The translations under genes were made by a program, and so were the position numbers. A DNA stretch of 64,000 bases from an uncultured Fidelibacterota bacterium (GTDB lineage Bacteria; Fidelibacterota; Marinisomatia; Marinisomatales; Marinisomataceae). Within the stretch, counting starts at the first letter, position 1. Every line of letters starts with the position of its first letter. The stretch is from NCBI GenBank assembly GCA_902578385.1, contig CACHCR010000003.1, positions 1 through 64,000 of the forward strand, in the 5' to 3' direction. The notes under the pieces were generated by a model that was not told where the DNA came from, searched no databases, and saw nothing but the letters and a program-made list of their open reading frames with translations. Below, piece after piece: positions 33,855-42,335 of the stretch.

Positions 33855-35524
33855 AGAATTTGAGAAAATATTTTTACGCATTCATCTTACTCACAGTTAT
33901 TTCTTTCAGTTATGTTAGAACTCAGCAAATGGATATTTATAGAGAAATTGCTCGTTCTCAGCAACAAATAATGACTGTTTATAAATATCTTCTGACAGAA
34001 TACATTCATGAACTTGATGTTGCAGAACTCACAACAAGAATTATCGATTCAATGTTATCAAATTTTGACCCTTATACTGAATATTATGAGGAAAAAGATC
34101 TTGAAGATTTAACCTTAAAAACTGAAGGCGAATTTAGTGGTGTTGGATTAGAGATTTATATGTATGAAGATCAACTTACTGTTGTAGGTCCTATTGAAGG
34201 TTCACCTGCATCCAAATCTGGAATTTATACTGGTGATGCAATAATGAATATAGACGGTGAATCAACTTCAGGTTTAGAGCTTAAAGATGCTACAAGCAAA
34301 ATAAGAGGCAAAGCAGGAACCGAGGTTATTTTAACAATTAAAAAACCTATTACTGGAGAAGTGCAAGATTATTCAATTATTAGAGATGTAATCACTATTA
34401 AAGATATCCCGTTTTATGGAATGGTTAATAATGACGTTGGATATTTAAGAATTACTAATTTTTCAATTAATACAGCAAATGAAACCAAAAATGCATTTAT
34501 TTCTTTAATGCAAGATGGTGCAAACAGTATCATTATTGACTTAAGAGATAATCCTGGAGGATTGCTTTCATCTTCTTTAGATCTTTTAGATTTAATACTT
34601 CCAAAAAATTTAGACTTAGTTTCAACAAAAGGTAGAGAAGGTAAAAATATTAAAAGTTATAAAACCTTAAATAATGCCCTAATACCAGAAAGTATCAATC
34701 TAGCAGTTTTAATTAATGGCGCAAGCGCCTCTGCAAGCGAAATTGTTGCTGGAGTACTTCAAGATTATGATAGAGCTGTTGTTTTGGGTAGTCAGTCTTT
34801 TGGAAAAGGGTTGGTTCAAACTGTTATTGGAATTAATCAAGATACTGCTTTAAAAATCACTAATTCAAAATATTTTATTCCTAGTGGAAGATCTTTACAA
34901 AAAAGAGAGTTTATTGATGATGAATTAATTGCAAGTACATCTTCTAAAGCAGATTCCTTATATCAAACAAAAGCAGGAAGAACTGTTATTGGAGGAGGAG
35001 GTATTGCCCCAGATTTAACTGTAAAAGATGAAGGTTCATATCCATTAGCTGCTTCAATATTAAGAAATGGAGCTTATTTTAAATTTGTTCAGCAAAATAG
35101 TGATCAATACTCTTCAGTTGAAGAAGTATTATCTGATCAAGAATTGATGACTAAATTTGAGTCCTTCATAAATGAAAATGATATTAGTGGATATGTTGAT
35201 GGCCAAGAAGATTTAAAAGTAGCAAAAGAAAAACTCTCTAAAAAAGATGAGAAGAATTTGTTTATTAATAATGCCTTTAGTGTTATTGAAAAGCAAATAG
35301 AAAAAAACCAAACTGCCATGTTTGAGCAAGAAAAAGATATTATTCAACGAATGATTCATGGAGAATTTGCATTTTATTACAATGGTTATGAAGGTAGATA
35401 TAATCTTTATCTTAAAGATGATATTGTAGTTCTAAAAGCGTTAGAAATTTTTGCAGATGAATCGCAGTATTTATCTATTCTATCAAATACAGAATCCACT
35501 GAAGTGGCTTCAAATAATAGCTAG
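33851..35524 (+). CDS. S41-family C-terminal processing peptidase
   Basis: This 557-residue exported protease of the CtpA/Prc family has a signal anchor at residues 6-22. A helical N-terminal domain contains NFDPYTEYYEEKDL. A PDZ domain covers about residues 90-175 (FSGVGLEIYMYEDQLTVVGP, SPASKSGIYTGDAIMNIDG). The protease core contains the Ser nucleophile in NGASASASEIVAG and the Lys of the Ser-Lys dyad in SFGKGLVQT. The remaining 150 residues form a charged tail domain. It trims proteins or peptidoglycan enzymes in the periplasm. It overlaps tmk by 4 nt and is followed after 2 nt by the ThDP enzyme. Confidence 0.9.
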   Translation: MKNLRKYFYAFILLTVISFSYVRTQQMDIYREIARSQQQIMTVYKYLLTEYIHELDVAELTTRIIDSMLSNFDPYTEYYEEKDLEDLTLKTEGEFSGVGLEIYMYEDQLTVVGPIEGSPASKSGIYTGDAIMNIDGESTSGLELKDATSKIRGKAGTEVILTIKKPITGEVQDYSIIRDVITIKDIPFYGMVNNDVGYLRITNFSINTANETKNAFISLMQDGANSIIIDLRDNPGGLLSSSLDLLDLILPKNLDLVSTKGREGKNIKSYKTLNNALIPESINLAVLINGASASASEIVAGVLQDYDRAVVLGSQSFGKGLVQTVIGINQDTALKITNSKYFIPSGRSLQKREFIDDELIASTSSKADSLYQTKAGRTVIGGGGIAPDLTVKDEGSYPLAASILRNGAYFKFVQQNSDQYSSVEEVLSDQELMTKFESFINENDISGYVDGQEDLKVAKEKLSKKDEKNLFINNAFSVIEKQIEKNQTAMFEQEKDIIQRMIHGEFAFYYNGYEGRYNLYLKDDIVVLKALEIFADESQYLSILSNTESTEVASNNS

Positions 35525-35526
35525 TC

Positions 35527-37257
35527 ATGAGTTCAGATATGCCACATATTGGGCTCGATATAGGCTCTTTTTTTAAACAAAAAAATATTTCTTCAATTTT
35601 TACTCTATGTGGCGGTCACATTTCTCCAATATTAGTTGGTTGCGAAAAAGAAAATATCGATATCATTCAAGTTAGAGATGAGGTTTCAGCTGTTTTTGCA
35701 GCAGATGCAGTTTCACGATTAACTGACTCAATAGGTGTAGCAATTGTTACAGCTGGGCCAGGTGTTACCAATACAGTTACTGCTATTAAAAACGCACAAA
35801 TGGCACAATCTCCGGTGCTTTTAATTGGAGGTGCAGCAGCGACATTATTAAAAGGCAGAGGATCACTTCAGGATATTGATCAAATTTCATTATTAAAAAC
35901 GTATGTAAAATCGGCGGTTAGCGTAAAAAAAACAAGAGATGTGATACCAACACTCGCTAATGCCATTAATACAGCAATCTCGGGCGTTCCAGGCCCTGTA
36001 TTTGTTGAACTACCAATTGATTTGTTATATCCAGAAGAAGATATTAGGAATGAGTTTATGAATCAGCTTCCAAAAAGTGGTTTTTTTGGAAAAATAGCTC
36101 AATGGTATGTTAACAGACATTTGAATGATTTATTTTCTTCAAAAAAATCTTCTATAAAGGTTAATCCTGTAAAAGCGTTCAAACTAGATCAACATAAGAT
36201 TGATAAAGCTGCTTTAAGTATTGTTAAAGCGAAAAAGCCTGTTTTTCTTTTAGGGAATCAAGTAACACAAAATAAAGAATTCTTATCAATGTGTTTAAAA
36301 AGTTTAGATAAATTGTCTGCCCCAGTATACACTTCAGGAATGGCTAGAGGATGTTTTAATTCATCAGATAAATACTTTTTTAGACATAACAGAAAACATG
36401 CTTTAAAAAATGCAGATGTAGTTGTGACTTTGGGTGTTCCATTAGATTTTAGATTGGGATATGGATTTTCAGTCAATAAAGATGCAACTTTAATATCTAT
36501 TAATAAGTCTAAAGAAGATTTAAATAAAAATAGAAAACCAGATATTGCAATTCATGCAGATCCAACAAGGATTATGCATGAAATAGGAAAAATTATTAAT
36601 CCACCATCGTGTCAAGAATGGATTAAAGAATTATCTGTTCTTGAAGAAAGTAGAGAAAAAGAAATTCAACAATTTTCAGAAATAGAAACTGATTTTGTGA
36701 ATCCTGTTTACTTATGCAAAACCATTGATAAACTAATAGATGAAAATAGTATACTGGTAGCTGATGGTGGAGATTTTGTAGGAACCGCATCTTATACTGT
36801 TAGACCAAGAGCAGCGCTGGGGTGGTTAGATCCAGGACCATTTGGAACATTGGGAGTAGGAGGTGGATTTGCAATAGGAGCTAAATCCTCATTTCCTGAA
36901 AAAGAAGTTTGGGTTTTTTATGGTGACGGTGCTAGTGCGTATAGCTTAGCAGAATTTGATACTTTATGTAGACATAAATTACCTGTAATTGCAATTATAG
37001 GAAATGATGCCTCATGGCAACAAATTGCACGTGAACAAAAACAAATGTTAGGCAGTAACATTGGAACAGAATTAGCATTTAATGCTTATGAGAAAGTTGC
37101 TGAAGGATATGGAGGCAAAGGTTATTATGTTGATAATCAAGACTCATTATTTGAAACTTTAAAAATAGCAAAGGAAGATGCTAAACTCGGCTATCCTGTT
37201 TTGGTAAATGTTAAGCTTTCAAAATCTGACTTTAGAAAAGGATCAATTTCTGTATGA
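35527..37257 (+). CDS. ILVBL-like thiamine-diphosphate enzyme (2-hydroxyacyl-CoA lyase-like)
   Basis: This 576-residue ThDP enzyme has the three-domain acetolactate-synthase layout. The catalytic glutamate lies in [37 protein letters not shown] follows. The cofactor segment is [17 protein letters not shown] with [15 protein letters not shown]. The ending DFRKGSISV and GNDASW resemble animal ILVBL/HACL2, which cleaves 2-hydroxy fatty acyl-CoA, more than true IlvB. No small regulatory IlvN subunit follows. It likely works in 2-hydroxy-acid breakdown, though acetolactate synthase activity cannot be excluded. A DoxX-like membrane gene overlaps its stop by 4 nt. Confidence 0.8.
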   Translation: MSSDMPHIGLDIGSFFKQKNISSIFTLCGGHISPILVGCEKENIDIIQVRDEVSAVFAADAVSRLTDSIGVAIVTAGPGVTNTVTAIKNAQMAQSPVLLIGGAAATLLKGRGSLQDIDQISLLKTYVKSAVSVKKTRDVIPTLANAINTAISGVPGPVFVELPIDLLYPEEDIRNEFMNQLPKSGFFGKIAQWYVNRHLNDLFSSKKSSIKVNPVKAFKLDQHKIDKAALSIVKAKKPVFLLGNQVTQNKEFLSMCLKSLDKLSAPVYTSGMARGCFNSSDKYFFRHNRKHALKNADVVVTLGVPLDFRLGYGFSVNKDATLISINKSKEDLNKNRKPDIAIHADPTRIMHEIGKIINPPSCQEWIKELSVLEESREKEIQQFSEIETDFVNPVYLCKTIDKLIDENSILVADGGDFVGTASYTVRPRAALGWLDPGPFGTLGVGGGFAIGAKSSFPEKEVWVFYGDGASAYSLAEFDTLCRHKLPVIAIIGNDASWQQIAREQKQMLGSNIGTELAFNAYEKVAEGYGGKGYYVDNQDSLFETLKIAKEDAKLGYPVLVNVKLSKSDFRKGSISV

Positions 37258-37622
37258 AGATTAATATAAAATTCATAACCATTTTAATTATGTCATGTTT
37301 TTACATGAATGTTGGTGTAAAACATTTTGTTGAACCTGAATGGTTTCTTCAGATTATGCCACCTCAATTTCCAAATCACTATGAAGCAGTATATCTAAGT
37401 GGTTTTTTTGAATTACTTTTTGGTTTTTTGTTAATTAATCCTCAAACTCGATTTTTAGCTGGTTGGGGACTTATTTTTGTCATGATTACAGTTTTTCCAG
37501 CAAATTTATATTTGGCTGTTTCAGATGGAGAAGTAATGGGAATTAGCAAAGAACTTGCATGGGGAAGGCTTCCGTTTCAATATGTTTTTATTGGATTGGC
37601 ATATTGGCATTCACAGGACTAA
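37254..37622 (+). CDS. DoxX-like small membrane protein
   Basis: This 122-residue protein has four membrane helices: IKFITILIMSCFYMNVGVKH first, then YLSGFFELLFGFLLINP, LAGWGLIFVMITVFPANLYL, and a last one near LPFQYVFIGLAYW. The pattern MNVGVKHFVEPEWF at the first helix end and the spacing of helices match the DoxX-like family, whose members associate with oxidoreductases. It is coupled to the ThDP-enzyme gene by a 4-nt overlap. Function is unknown; it may support membrane redox reactions. Confidence 0.75.
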   Translation: MKINIKFITILIMSCFYMNVGVKHFVEPEWFLQIMPPQFPNHYEAVYLSGFFELLFGFLLINPQTRFLAGWGLIFVMITVFPANLYLAVSDGEVMGISKELAWGRLPFQYVFIGLAYWHSQD

Positions 37623-37642
37623 ATAATTAATTTTTAAAATTG

Positions 37643-37714
37643 ATGTTTGAAAAAATACTAAATAAAATTATGGGCTTTTTTGCCTGGTTTATAATTAATT
37701 CAAAAGACAAATAG
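37643..37714 (+). CDS. Possible 23-residue membrane peptide
   Basis: ATG at 37643 opens a frame MFEKILNKIMGFFAWFIINS ending KDK before a stop at 37712-37714. It is amphipathic and hydrophobic with charged ends. The size makes it uncertain; it could be chance. It lies in the gap between the DoxX-like gene and the SDR gene, without a clear Shine-Dalgarno. Confidence 0.25.
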   Translation: MFEKILNKIMGFFAWFIINSKDK

Positions 37715-37722
37715 GAGTTAAA

Positions 37723-38592
37723 ATGTTTAAAAAAATTGTCTTATCAATAATGCTGCTTGGAGCTATTTTTGCAACCGATAAGCAAAAAGTAATTTTAATT
37801 ACTGGTACCGCACATGGTATTGGAAAATCAACTGCTCAATACTTAATTGATAAGGGTCATATTGTTTATGGAGGAGATATCCTCATCGAAGAGAATTTAT
37901 ATCTAAATGATATTGGAGGAGTGGCTTTAGAAATGGATGTTACAAAACAAGATCATGTAGATAATGCTATAAATAAAATTATTGCTGAACAAGGAAGGAT
38001 TGATGTTTTGGTTAATAATGCTGGAATTGCTGTAGGAAGTGCTATCGAAGATGTTTCAATGGAAGATGCTCTTTATCAATTCGAAGTAAATTTATTTGGC
38101 ATTGGTAGAACTGTTAAAGCTGCCTTGCCTCATATGCGAGCACAGGGAAGTGGAACTATAATAAATATTTCATCTGTTTTAGGAAAAGTATATAACCCTC
38201 TTTATGGATGGTATGTTTCATCTAAACATGCTCTTGAAGGCTGGTCAGATGTTTTGAGAATTGAGGTTGAACAGTTTGGTATAGATGTGGTAATTATCGA
38301 GCCAGGAATGATTAAAACAAATATTGGTAACTATTCTGCTCAATATTTTGAAAAATATAGCAAGAATTCTGCTTACGCGAACTTTTATGGCTCTCCAGAT
38401 GACAAGGAAGAAAATAGTTTTGATAATTATTCTGATCCAATTGTAATAGCAAAAGTAATTAATAAAGCTATTGATGCTAAAAATCCTAAAACAAGGTATT
38501 CAGCTGGTGCATATAGCTGGATACTTTTGACAATGAGAAGTATATTACCCGATAAGTGGTTTGACAAATTAATCGTAAAAGTTACTGGTTAA
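37723..38592 (+). CDS. Short-chain dehydrogenase/reductase with N-terminal signal-like segment
   Basis: This 289-residue SDR has the cofactor motif ILITGTAHGIGKSTAQYL, the NNAG element (LVNNAGIAVGSAI), the catalytic Ser region INISSVLGKVYNP and the YxxxK pair in GWYVSSKHALEG. The first 18 residues, MFKKIVLSIMLLGAIFA, are a hydrophobic segment like a signal peptide or membrane anchor, which is unusual for a nucleotide-using SDR. A Shine-Dalgarno AGGAG lies 7 nt before ATG. The substrate is unknown; the long form resembles the retinol/17-beta-hydroxysteroid type. It is the last gene before the tRNA-Val island. Confidence 0.85.
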   Translation: MFKKIVLSIMLLGAIFATDKQKVILITGTAHGIGKSTAQYLIDKGHIVYGGDILIEENLYLNDIGGVALEMDVTKQDHVDNAINKIIAEQGRIDVLVNNAGIAVGSAIEDVSMEDALYQFEVNLFGIGRTVKAALPHMRAQGSGTIINISSVLGKVYNPLYGWYVSSKHALEGWSDVLRIEVEQFGIDVVIIEPGMIKTNIGNYSAQYFEKYSKNSAYANFYGSPDDKEENSFDNYSDPIVIAKVINKAIDAKNPKTRYSAGAYSWILLTMRSILPDKWFDKLIVKVTG

Positions 38593-38609
38593 TAAAAATT
38601 TGAAAATTG

Positions 38610-38683
38610 GGGCGATTAGCTCAGTTGGTTAGAGTATCTGCTCGACACGCAGAGGGTCATTGGTTCGAATCCAATATCGCCCA
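38610..38683 (+). tRNA. tRNA-Val(GAC), target of the second island
   Basis: The acceptor GGGCGAT pairs with ATCGCCC, with discriminator A. The D arm is GCTC/GAGT. The anticodon arm TCTGC-TCGACAC-GCAGA gives anticodon GAC. The T arm is ATTGG-TTCGAAT-CCAAT. CCA is not encoded. Position 33 reads C instead of the nearly universal U. The segment from the anticodon loop to one base past the gene (38645-38684) is duplicated at 39917-39956. Confidence 0.9.
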
Positions 38684-38684
38684 C
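38645..38684 (+). repeat. Left attachment repeat of the tRNA-Val island
   Basis: Forty bases, from the second anticodon base to one base past the tRNA, are identical to 39917-39956. Identity stops inside the anticodon loop, the usual crossover place of tRNA-directed tyrosine recombinases. The element spans about 1.27 kb between the repeats. Confidence 0.9.
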
Positions 38685-38719
38685 TTACACGAAAAAGTCA
38701 TTGATAGACGACAAAAGAG

Positions 38720-38743
38720 AGGCTACTTCGGTAGCCTTTTTTT
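38720..38743 (+). terminator. Rho-independent terminator after tRNA-Val
   Basis: AGGCTAC-TTCG-GTAGCCT forms a seven-pair stem with a stable TTCG loop, followed by a run of T. It lies between the tRNA and the island promoter, so it would stop tRNA transcription from entering the island. It belongs to the element, being inside the repeats. Confidence 0.9.
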
Positions 38744-38758
38744 CTACCACCCATTTTC

Positions 38759-38806
38759 AAAAATATCGTAAACTTATATAGAAACAGTATAAAGGAGTGA
38801 GAGATG
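38759..38806 (+). promoter_or_regulatory. Island promoter/leader (tRNA-Val copy)
   Basis: This segment matches 7771-7818 at 46 of 48 positions, including ATCGTAAACTTATATAGAA and AAAGGAGTGAGAGATG. Flanking sequences on both sides differ between the islands, so identity is limited to this block. The preceding terminator makes it the only obvious promoter for the two island genes. Confidence 0.75.
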
Positions 38807-39298
38807 AGTCAAAATATTAAAGAAATTAAAAAAAGAGATTTACTATTAACTCTTTACGATCGAGTAATTGATGACTTAAGCAATGTTAGTTTTGAAGCTG
38901 ATGTAAAAGAAGATCAGGTAGAGTATTATGACGACTTAGGTAATTCTCCAGACGAAAATGGTTTTGTAACTGTAAGGGTACAATCTGGTCCATATATTAT
39001 GGAAGACGAAGGACTGGATATTGAATTTTTAAATTATGTCAGAATTGATGACTTACCAAGTGGAGAGCTTTCAAAAAGTCAAATCGAAGATTGGTTTAAT
39101 GAAGGTGTTGGCAGTTTCTGTTACTCTTGCACTGCTCTTTATATGGGTGGCCATGGCTCAGAACAAGAGCCTTTATATATGCAAGTTGATAGGTTAAATT
39201 ATAAGCTCGAAGAGTTAAATTCGGAATGGTCTGATGAAAAATTTCATATTGATGACGAAAGCTTAAGCAGTTTTAGAGATGAAGTTCTTGGTTTTTAA
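38804..39298 (+). CDS. tRNA-Val island protein 1, unrecognised acidic
   Basis: This 164-residue acidic protein lacks signal peptide and membrane helices. A basic N-terminus (IKEIKKRDLLLTLYDRVID) is followed by acidic and beta-rich stretches (VEYYDDLGNSPDENGFVTVR) and a Cys-x-x-Cys pair in GSFCYSCTALYMGGHGSE, which with the His could bind a metal. I know no family for it. The start is set by the shared leader. It shows no clear sequence similarity to the proteins of the tRNA-Ser island, though composition and size are alike. Confidence 0.75.
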   Translation: MSQNIKEIKKRDLLLTLYDRVIDDLSNVSFEADVKEDQVEYYDDLGNSPDENGFVTVRVQSGPYIMEDEGLDIEFLNYVRIDDLPSGELSKSQIEDWFNEGVGSFCYSCTALYMGGHGSEQEPLYMQVDRLNYKLEELNSEWSDEKFHIDDESLSSFRDEVLGF

Positions 39299-39319
39299 AT
39301 TTTAAAGGAGTGAGAGGTG
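39298..39319 (+). promoter_or_regulatory. Repeated island leader, shortened copy with GTG start
   Basis: TTTAAAGGAGTGAGAGGTG keeps the island Shine-Dalgarno and spacing exactly, with GTG in place of ATG. The AGAATCAATAT part is missing, because the copy starts at the preceding stop codon. Confidence 0.7.
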
Positions 39320-39742
39320 AGTAAAGCAAATGCAATAGATGTACAAAATGGTGCAGCATTAATTGATGGGAATGTAGACAGTTTTGCATTTATCCTTTTA
39401 TTTCTTTCTGCATGTGATGGTGATTTAAATGATGATGAGGCAACATATATGTCAATGGAAGTATCGAATCTGATAGACGCATATGATTTAGAACATGAAG
39501 AAGATATTTCAACGCAGTCTGTGTTAATAAAAGCATCTAAAAATTGGGAGGCATGTGGTTCACAACAGGATGTCATTAAGGTATTGTTTTTTTGTATCAA
39601 AGTTCTTAAAGATGGATTCGCAAAGGATATAAGAGAAGGTCTTCTTTCAAAATTTAGAGATATCATAACGCATGGTGGCAACAAGAAGAAAGAAGTTAAG
39701 GAAAAGTACTTTAGCTTTATTGAAGAACATCTTCTTAAATAA
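39317..39742 (+). CDS. tRNA-Val island protein 2, TerB-like
   Basis: This 141-residue helical protein starts with GTG behind the island Shine-Dalgarno. The segment FILLFLSACDGDLNDDEATY has the DG-x(4)-DE pattern seen near the first helix pair of TerB-like domains, and the second half (FFCIKVLKDGFAKDIREGLL) is compatible with the second helical repeat. TerB-like domains bind metal ions and associate with membrane stress or anti-phage loci. The large protein at 8981 in the other island has comparable segments, which would make this the one protein type shared between the islands. The assignment is by eye. Confidence 0.6.
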   Translation: MSKANAIDVQNGAALIDGNVDSFAFILLFLSACDGDLNDDEATYMSMEVSNLIDAYDLEHEEDISTQSVLIKASKNWEACGSQQDVIKVLFFCIKVLKDGFAKDIREGLLSKFRDIITHGGNKKKEVKEKYFSFIEEHLLK

Positions 39743-39916
39743 AGACAAATCCAAACGATAAAGGTTGACACTTAATCAACCTAAACACAAAACGAGGTGG
39801 GGTAGGTTGTATATATAAAAGCACTTCAAAGTGCAACAAACAAAGCGTAAATTGGGTATACAAATCGACTACAATTTGTAATTATGGGTGATCATAGAGG
39901 AATACAATCTGCGTGA
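39743..39916. other. Right non-coding end of the tRNA-Val island
   Basis: I see no gene here. AGGTTGA (39762) pairs with TCAACCT (39776), and the same central bases can pair instead with TAGGTTG (39803), so two hairpins exclude each other. GCACTT-CA-AAGTGC forms a further hairpin at 39821-39834. TCGAC at 39865 recalls the TCGAC motifs at the ends of the other island. A small RNA or recombination sites are possible. Confidence 0.45.
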
Positions 39917-39956
39917 ACACGCAGAGGGTCATTGGTTCGAATCCAATATCGCCCAC
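39917..39956 (+). repeat. Right attachment repeat of the tRNA-Val island
   Basis: This is an exact 40-base copy of 38645-38684, comprising the 3' half of tRNA-Val. It is preceded by bases that complete a perfect palindrome, TCTGCGTG-AA-CACGCAGA, at 39908-39925, centred on the presumed crossover. Confidence 0.9.
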
Positions 39957-39979
39957 ATATTATTATGTCTTTTAAGCTT

Positions 39980-41377
39980 TTAAGAAGTAGTTTGAGCAGC
40001 TAGTTGATAGCCTTTTGAAAGATATGATTCTATTTTTTTGAATTTTACTTCAATTTCTTTACCATCTGGAGAAATCAACTTAATCTTATCATTTCTACCA
40101 ACTTTTTCCCCATTATTTATCATTGGAATATGATTGTGATTAAGATCTAAATCAGATTCTAATCTATGTACTGGCCAATTGTCGCTAGATTCATTTTTCC
40201 ATGATTCATTAGCTAACTCTTGATCTGTTAGTAAGCAAGCATCAAGTTCAGATTTAATTTTTTCTTTATCAAGTTCAATGCCGATAATTACTAGTTCATT
40301 TTTACGATCTTGAAAGGTTTTATCCCAACCATCTTCAATTTGTTGTTGATTTTCTATAAATGCTTCCTGTTCAATGCGTTGGCCAAAAGGCATGCTACCC
40401 CACCAAACACCAGCACTTTCAGCTCTTAATGATCCACCTGCTTGACTCCAGGAGATAGCTTGGTCAGGTCTAGAAGATAGCCAAAATAATCCTTTACTTC
40501 TCACGATTGAGCTTGAAAATTTATGTTGGACATAATTCCAGAATCTGTCTGGATGAAATGGTTTTTTACTTCTAAAAACAAACGAGCTAATTCCATATTC
40601 TTCCGTTTCAGGAACATGCTCTTCATTATTTAGTTCTGCAATCCAACCTGCACTTTGTTCCGCTGTTTCGAAATCAAACATTTTGGTATCTATAATATCT
40701 GAAGAATTTATTTTACTAAAGTTTGTTTCGATAATCTTAGCAGATGGATTTAGTTTTTTAACAATTAATTTTAATAGATGAAGATCATCTTTATTTGCAA
40801 TGTCACATTTATTTATAATAATTACATTTGCAAATTCAATTTGATCGGTTAGTAAATTTACTATAGTACGATCATCGCCTTCGATATCACTTAGTTTTCT
40901 ATCAACTAAGCGTTCAGGACTTGCAAAATCTTTAAAAAAATTATATCCATCAACCACAGTTACCATTGTATCAACATAACTGAACTTTGAAAGATCTATT
41001 CCACTTTCTTCATCAATAAATGAAAAGGTTTGAGCAACAGGAACAGGTTCACTAATTCCCGTACTTTCAATTAGTAGATAGTCAAATCTTTGTTCTTTAG
41101 CTAATCTTTCAACCTCAATCATTAAATCTTCTCTTAAAGTACAGCAAATGCATCCATTACTCATTTCAACTAATTTTTCTTCTGTTCGAGAAAGAGTGTT
41201 TTCATTTTTAACTAAATCAGCATCAATATTAATTTCGCTCATATCATTTACAATGACGGCTACTTTAAGACCTTCTTTATTATGTAGAATATGATTGAGA
41301 AGGGTGGTTTTACCAGCACCAAGGAATCCGGATAGGACCGTTACAGGAAGTTTTTGAATTTCTGTCATTGAAAGCAA
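39980..41377 (-). CDS. CobW/COG0523-family GTPase (metallochaperone)
   Basis: This 465-residue G3E GTPase has the P-loop [20 protein letters not shown], the metal site [10 protein letters not shown] (Cys-x-Cys-Cys), the Mg-binding [15 protein letters not shown] and the guanine motif INKCD. A C-terminal domain (from about residue 270) carries FWNYVQHKF and later acidic-His stretches such as [11 protein letters not shown], a possible metal-binding loop. Such proteins deliver zinc or cobalt to client enzymes. A MerC-domain gene is close by. The stop lies 23 bases from the tRNA-Val island border. Confidence 0.9.
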   Translation of the reverse strand: MLSMTEIQKLPVTVLSGFLGAGKTTLLNHILHNKEGLKVAVIVNDMSEINIDADLVKNENTLSRTEEKLVEMSNGCICCTLREDLMIEVERLAKEQRFDYLLIESTGISEPVPVAQTFSFIDEESGIDLSKFSYVDTMVTVVDGYNFFKDFASPERLVDRKLSDIEGDDRTIVNLLTDQIEFANVIIINKCDIANKDDLHLLKLIVKKLNPSAKIIETNFSKINSSDIIDTKMFDFETAEQSAGWIAELNNEEHVPETEEYGISSFVFRSKKPFHPDRFWNYVQHKFSSSIVRSKGLFWLSSRPDQAISWSQAGGSLRAESAGVWWGSMPFGQRIEQEAFIENQQQIEDGWDKTFQDRKNELVIIGIELDKEKIKSELDACLLTDQELANESWKNESSDNWPVHRLESDLDLNHNHIPMINNGEKVGRNDKIKLISPDGKEIEVKFKKIESYLSKGYQLAAQTTS

Positions 41378-41427
41378 TAATAATATTTTAATATTTAATA
41401 ATTTGCAAATAAAAAATAAATTATCTT

Positions 41428-42297
41428 GTGAAAAAAATACCTAATTGGTTAATGCAAGAACTGCCATATAAACATTCATGGATCGATGTTAATGGTAAAA
41501 ACATGCATATAATGGAAAAAGGTGAAGGAAAACCCATAGTAATGGTTCATGGTAATCCGATGTGGGGTTATTTATATAAAAAAGTCTTAAAAGGTCTAGA
41601 TAACAGTCATAAATATATTATCCCAGATTTAATTGGATTTGGGTTTTCAGATAAGATAAAGTTAAATGAACATTCACTTGAAGCTCATAGTAAGTGGATG
41701 GCTGAATTCTTTTTAAGTATTAAAGAAGAAAAGATTGGTTTGGTAGTTCATGATTGGGGAGGAATGATTGGAATTGCTGGTGCCATGAAAGCTGGTAAAA
41801 AAATTGATGGTTTAGTAGTTATGAACACTGCTATAACTGCACCCAAAGATGGATTTAAACCTACTTGGTTTCACAGTTTATCACAAATGCCCATAATCAG
41901 CAATCTTTTGTTTAGAGGGTTGAATTTTCCTCTGTCTTTTTTACATAGATTTGCTAATACTCCAGAATCTTTTGATCAAAAAGCTATGAAGGCATATAAA
42001 TATCCTTTTAGAAATTTTAAAGATAATTGTGGTCCATTGGCTTTAGCGCGTATGGTTCCAAATAGCATGCATCACCCAAGCGTTCCATTAGAACAAGAAA
42101 TTGAAGAATATCTTAAAGAGTATAATGGACCTGCTCAAATTGTTTGGGGAATGAACGATCCAGTAATGTGGAAACTTCGAAGAAGAACTTCAAGATTATT
42201 ACCGCAAGCAAAGGTTGTAAAAACTACAGCTGGGCATTTTGTACAAGAAGAAACTCCAGATGAGGTTATAGCTGCAATTAATAAAGTGTTTAAATAA
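41428..42297 (+). CDS. Haloalkane-dehalogenase-like alpha/beta hydrolase
   Basis: This 289-residue hydrolase starts with GTG. The oxyanion segment is [16 protein letters not shown]. The nucleophile elbow is [10 protein letters not shown] with Asp, as in haloalkane dehalogenases and epoxide hydrolases. A cap domain follows. The acid and base are likely Asp in WGMNDPVMW and His in TAGHFVQEE. The Asp nucleophile and the HGNP motif favour the dehalogenase-like group; the substrate is unknown. It diverges from the CobW GTPase over about 50 AT-rich bases. Confidence 0.82.
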   Translation: MKKIPNWLMQELPYKHSWIDVNGKNMHIMEKGEGKPIVMVHGNPMWGYLYKKVLKGLDNSHKYIIPDLIGFGFSDKIKLNEHSLEAHSKWMAEFFLSIKEEKIGLVVHDWGGMIGIAGAMKAGKKIDGLVVMNTAITAPKDGFKPTWFHSLSQMPIISNLLFRGLNFPLSFLHRFANTPESFDQKAMKAYKYPFRNFKDNCGPLALARMVPNSMHHPSVPLEQEIEEYLKEYNGPAQIVWGMNDPVMWKLRRRTSRLLPQAKVVKTTAGHFVQEETPDEVIAAINKVFK

Positions 42298-42335
42298 AGC
42301 TTTACAAAGAGTTTATAAATAAATATTATTCTTAC

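Noticed and set aside
39295..39771. Minus-strand ORF of 158 codons opposite the second Val-island gene
   Set aside because: The plus-strand gene has the repeated island leader and TerB-like helices, while the minus frame is Ser/Cys/Phe-rich with no start signal, typical of an antisense shadow.
39766..39771. TTGACA in the Val-island end as a promoter
   Set aside because: No -10-like sequence lies 16-18 bases downstream, and the bases belong to a hairpin instead.
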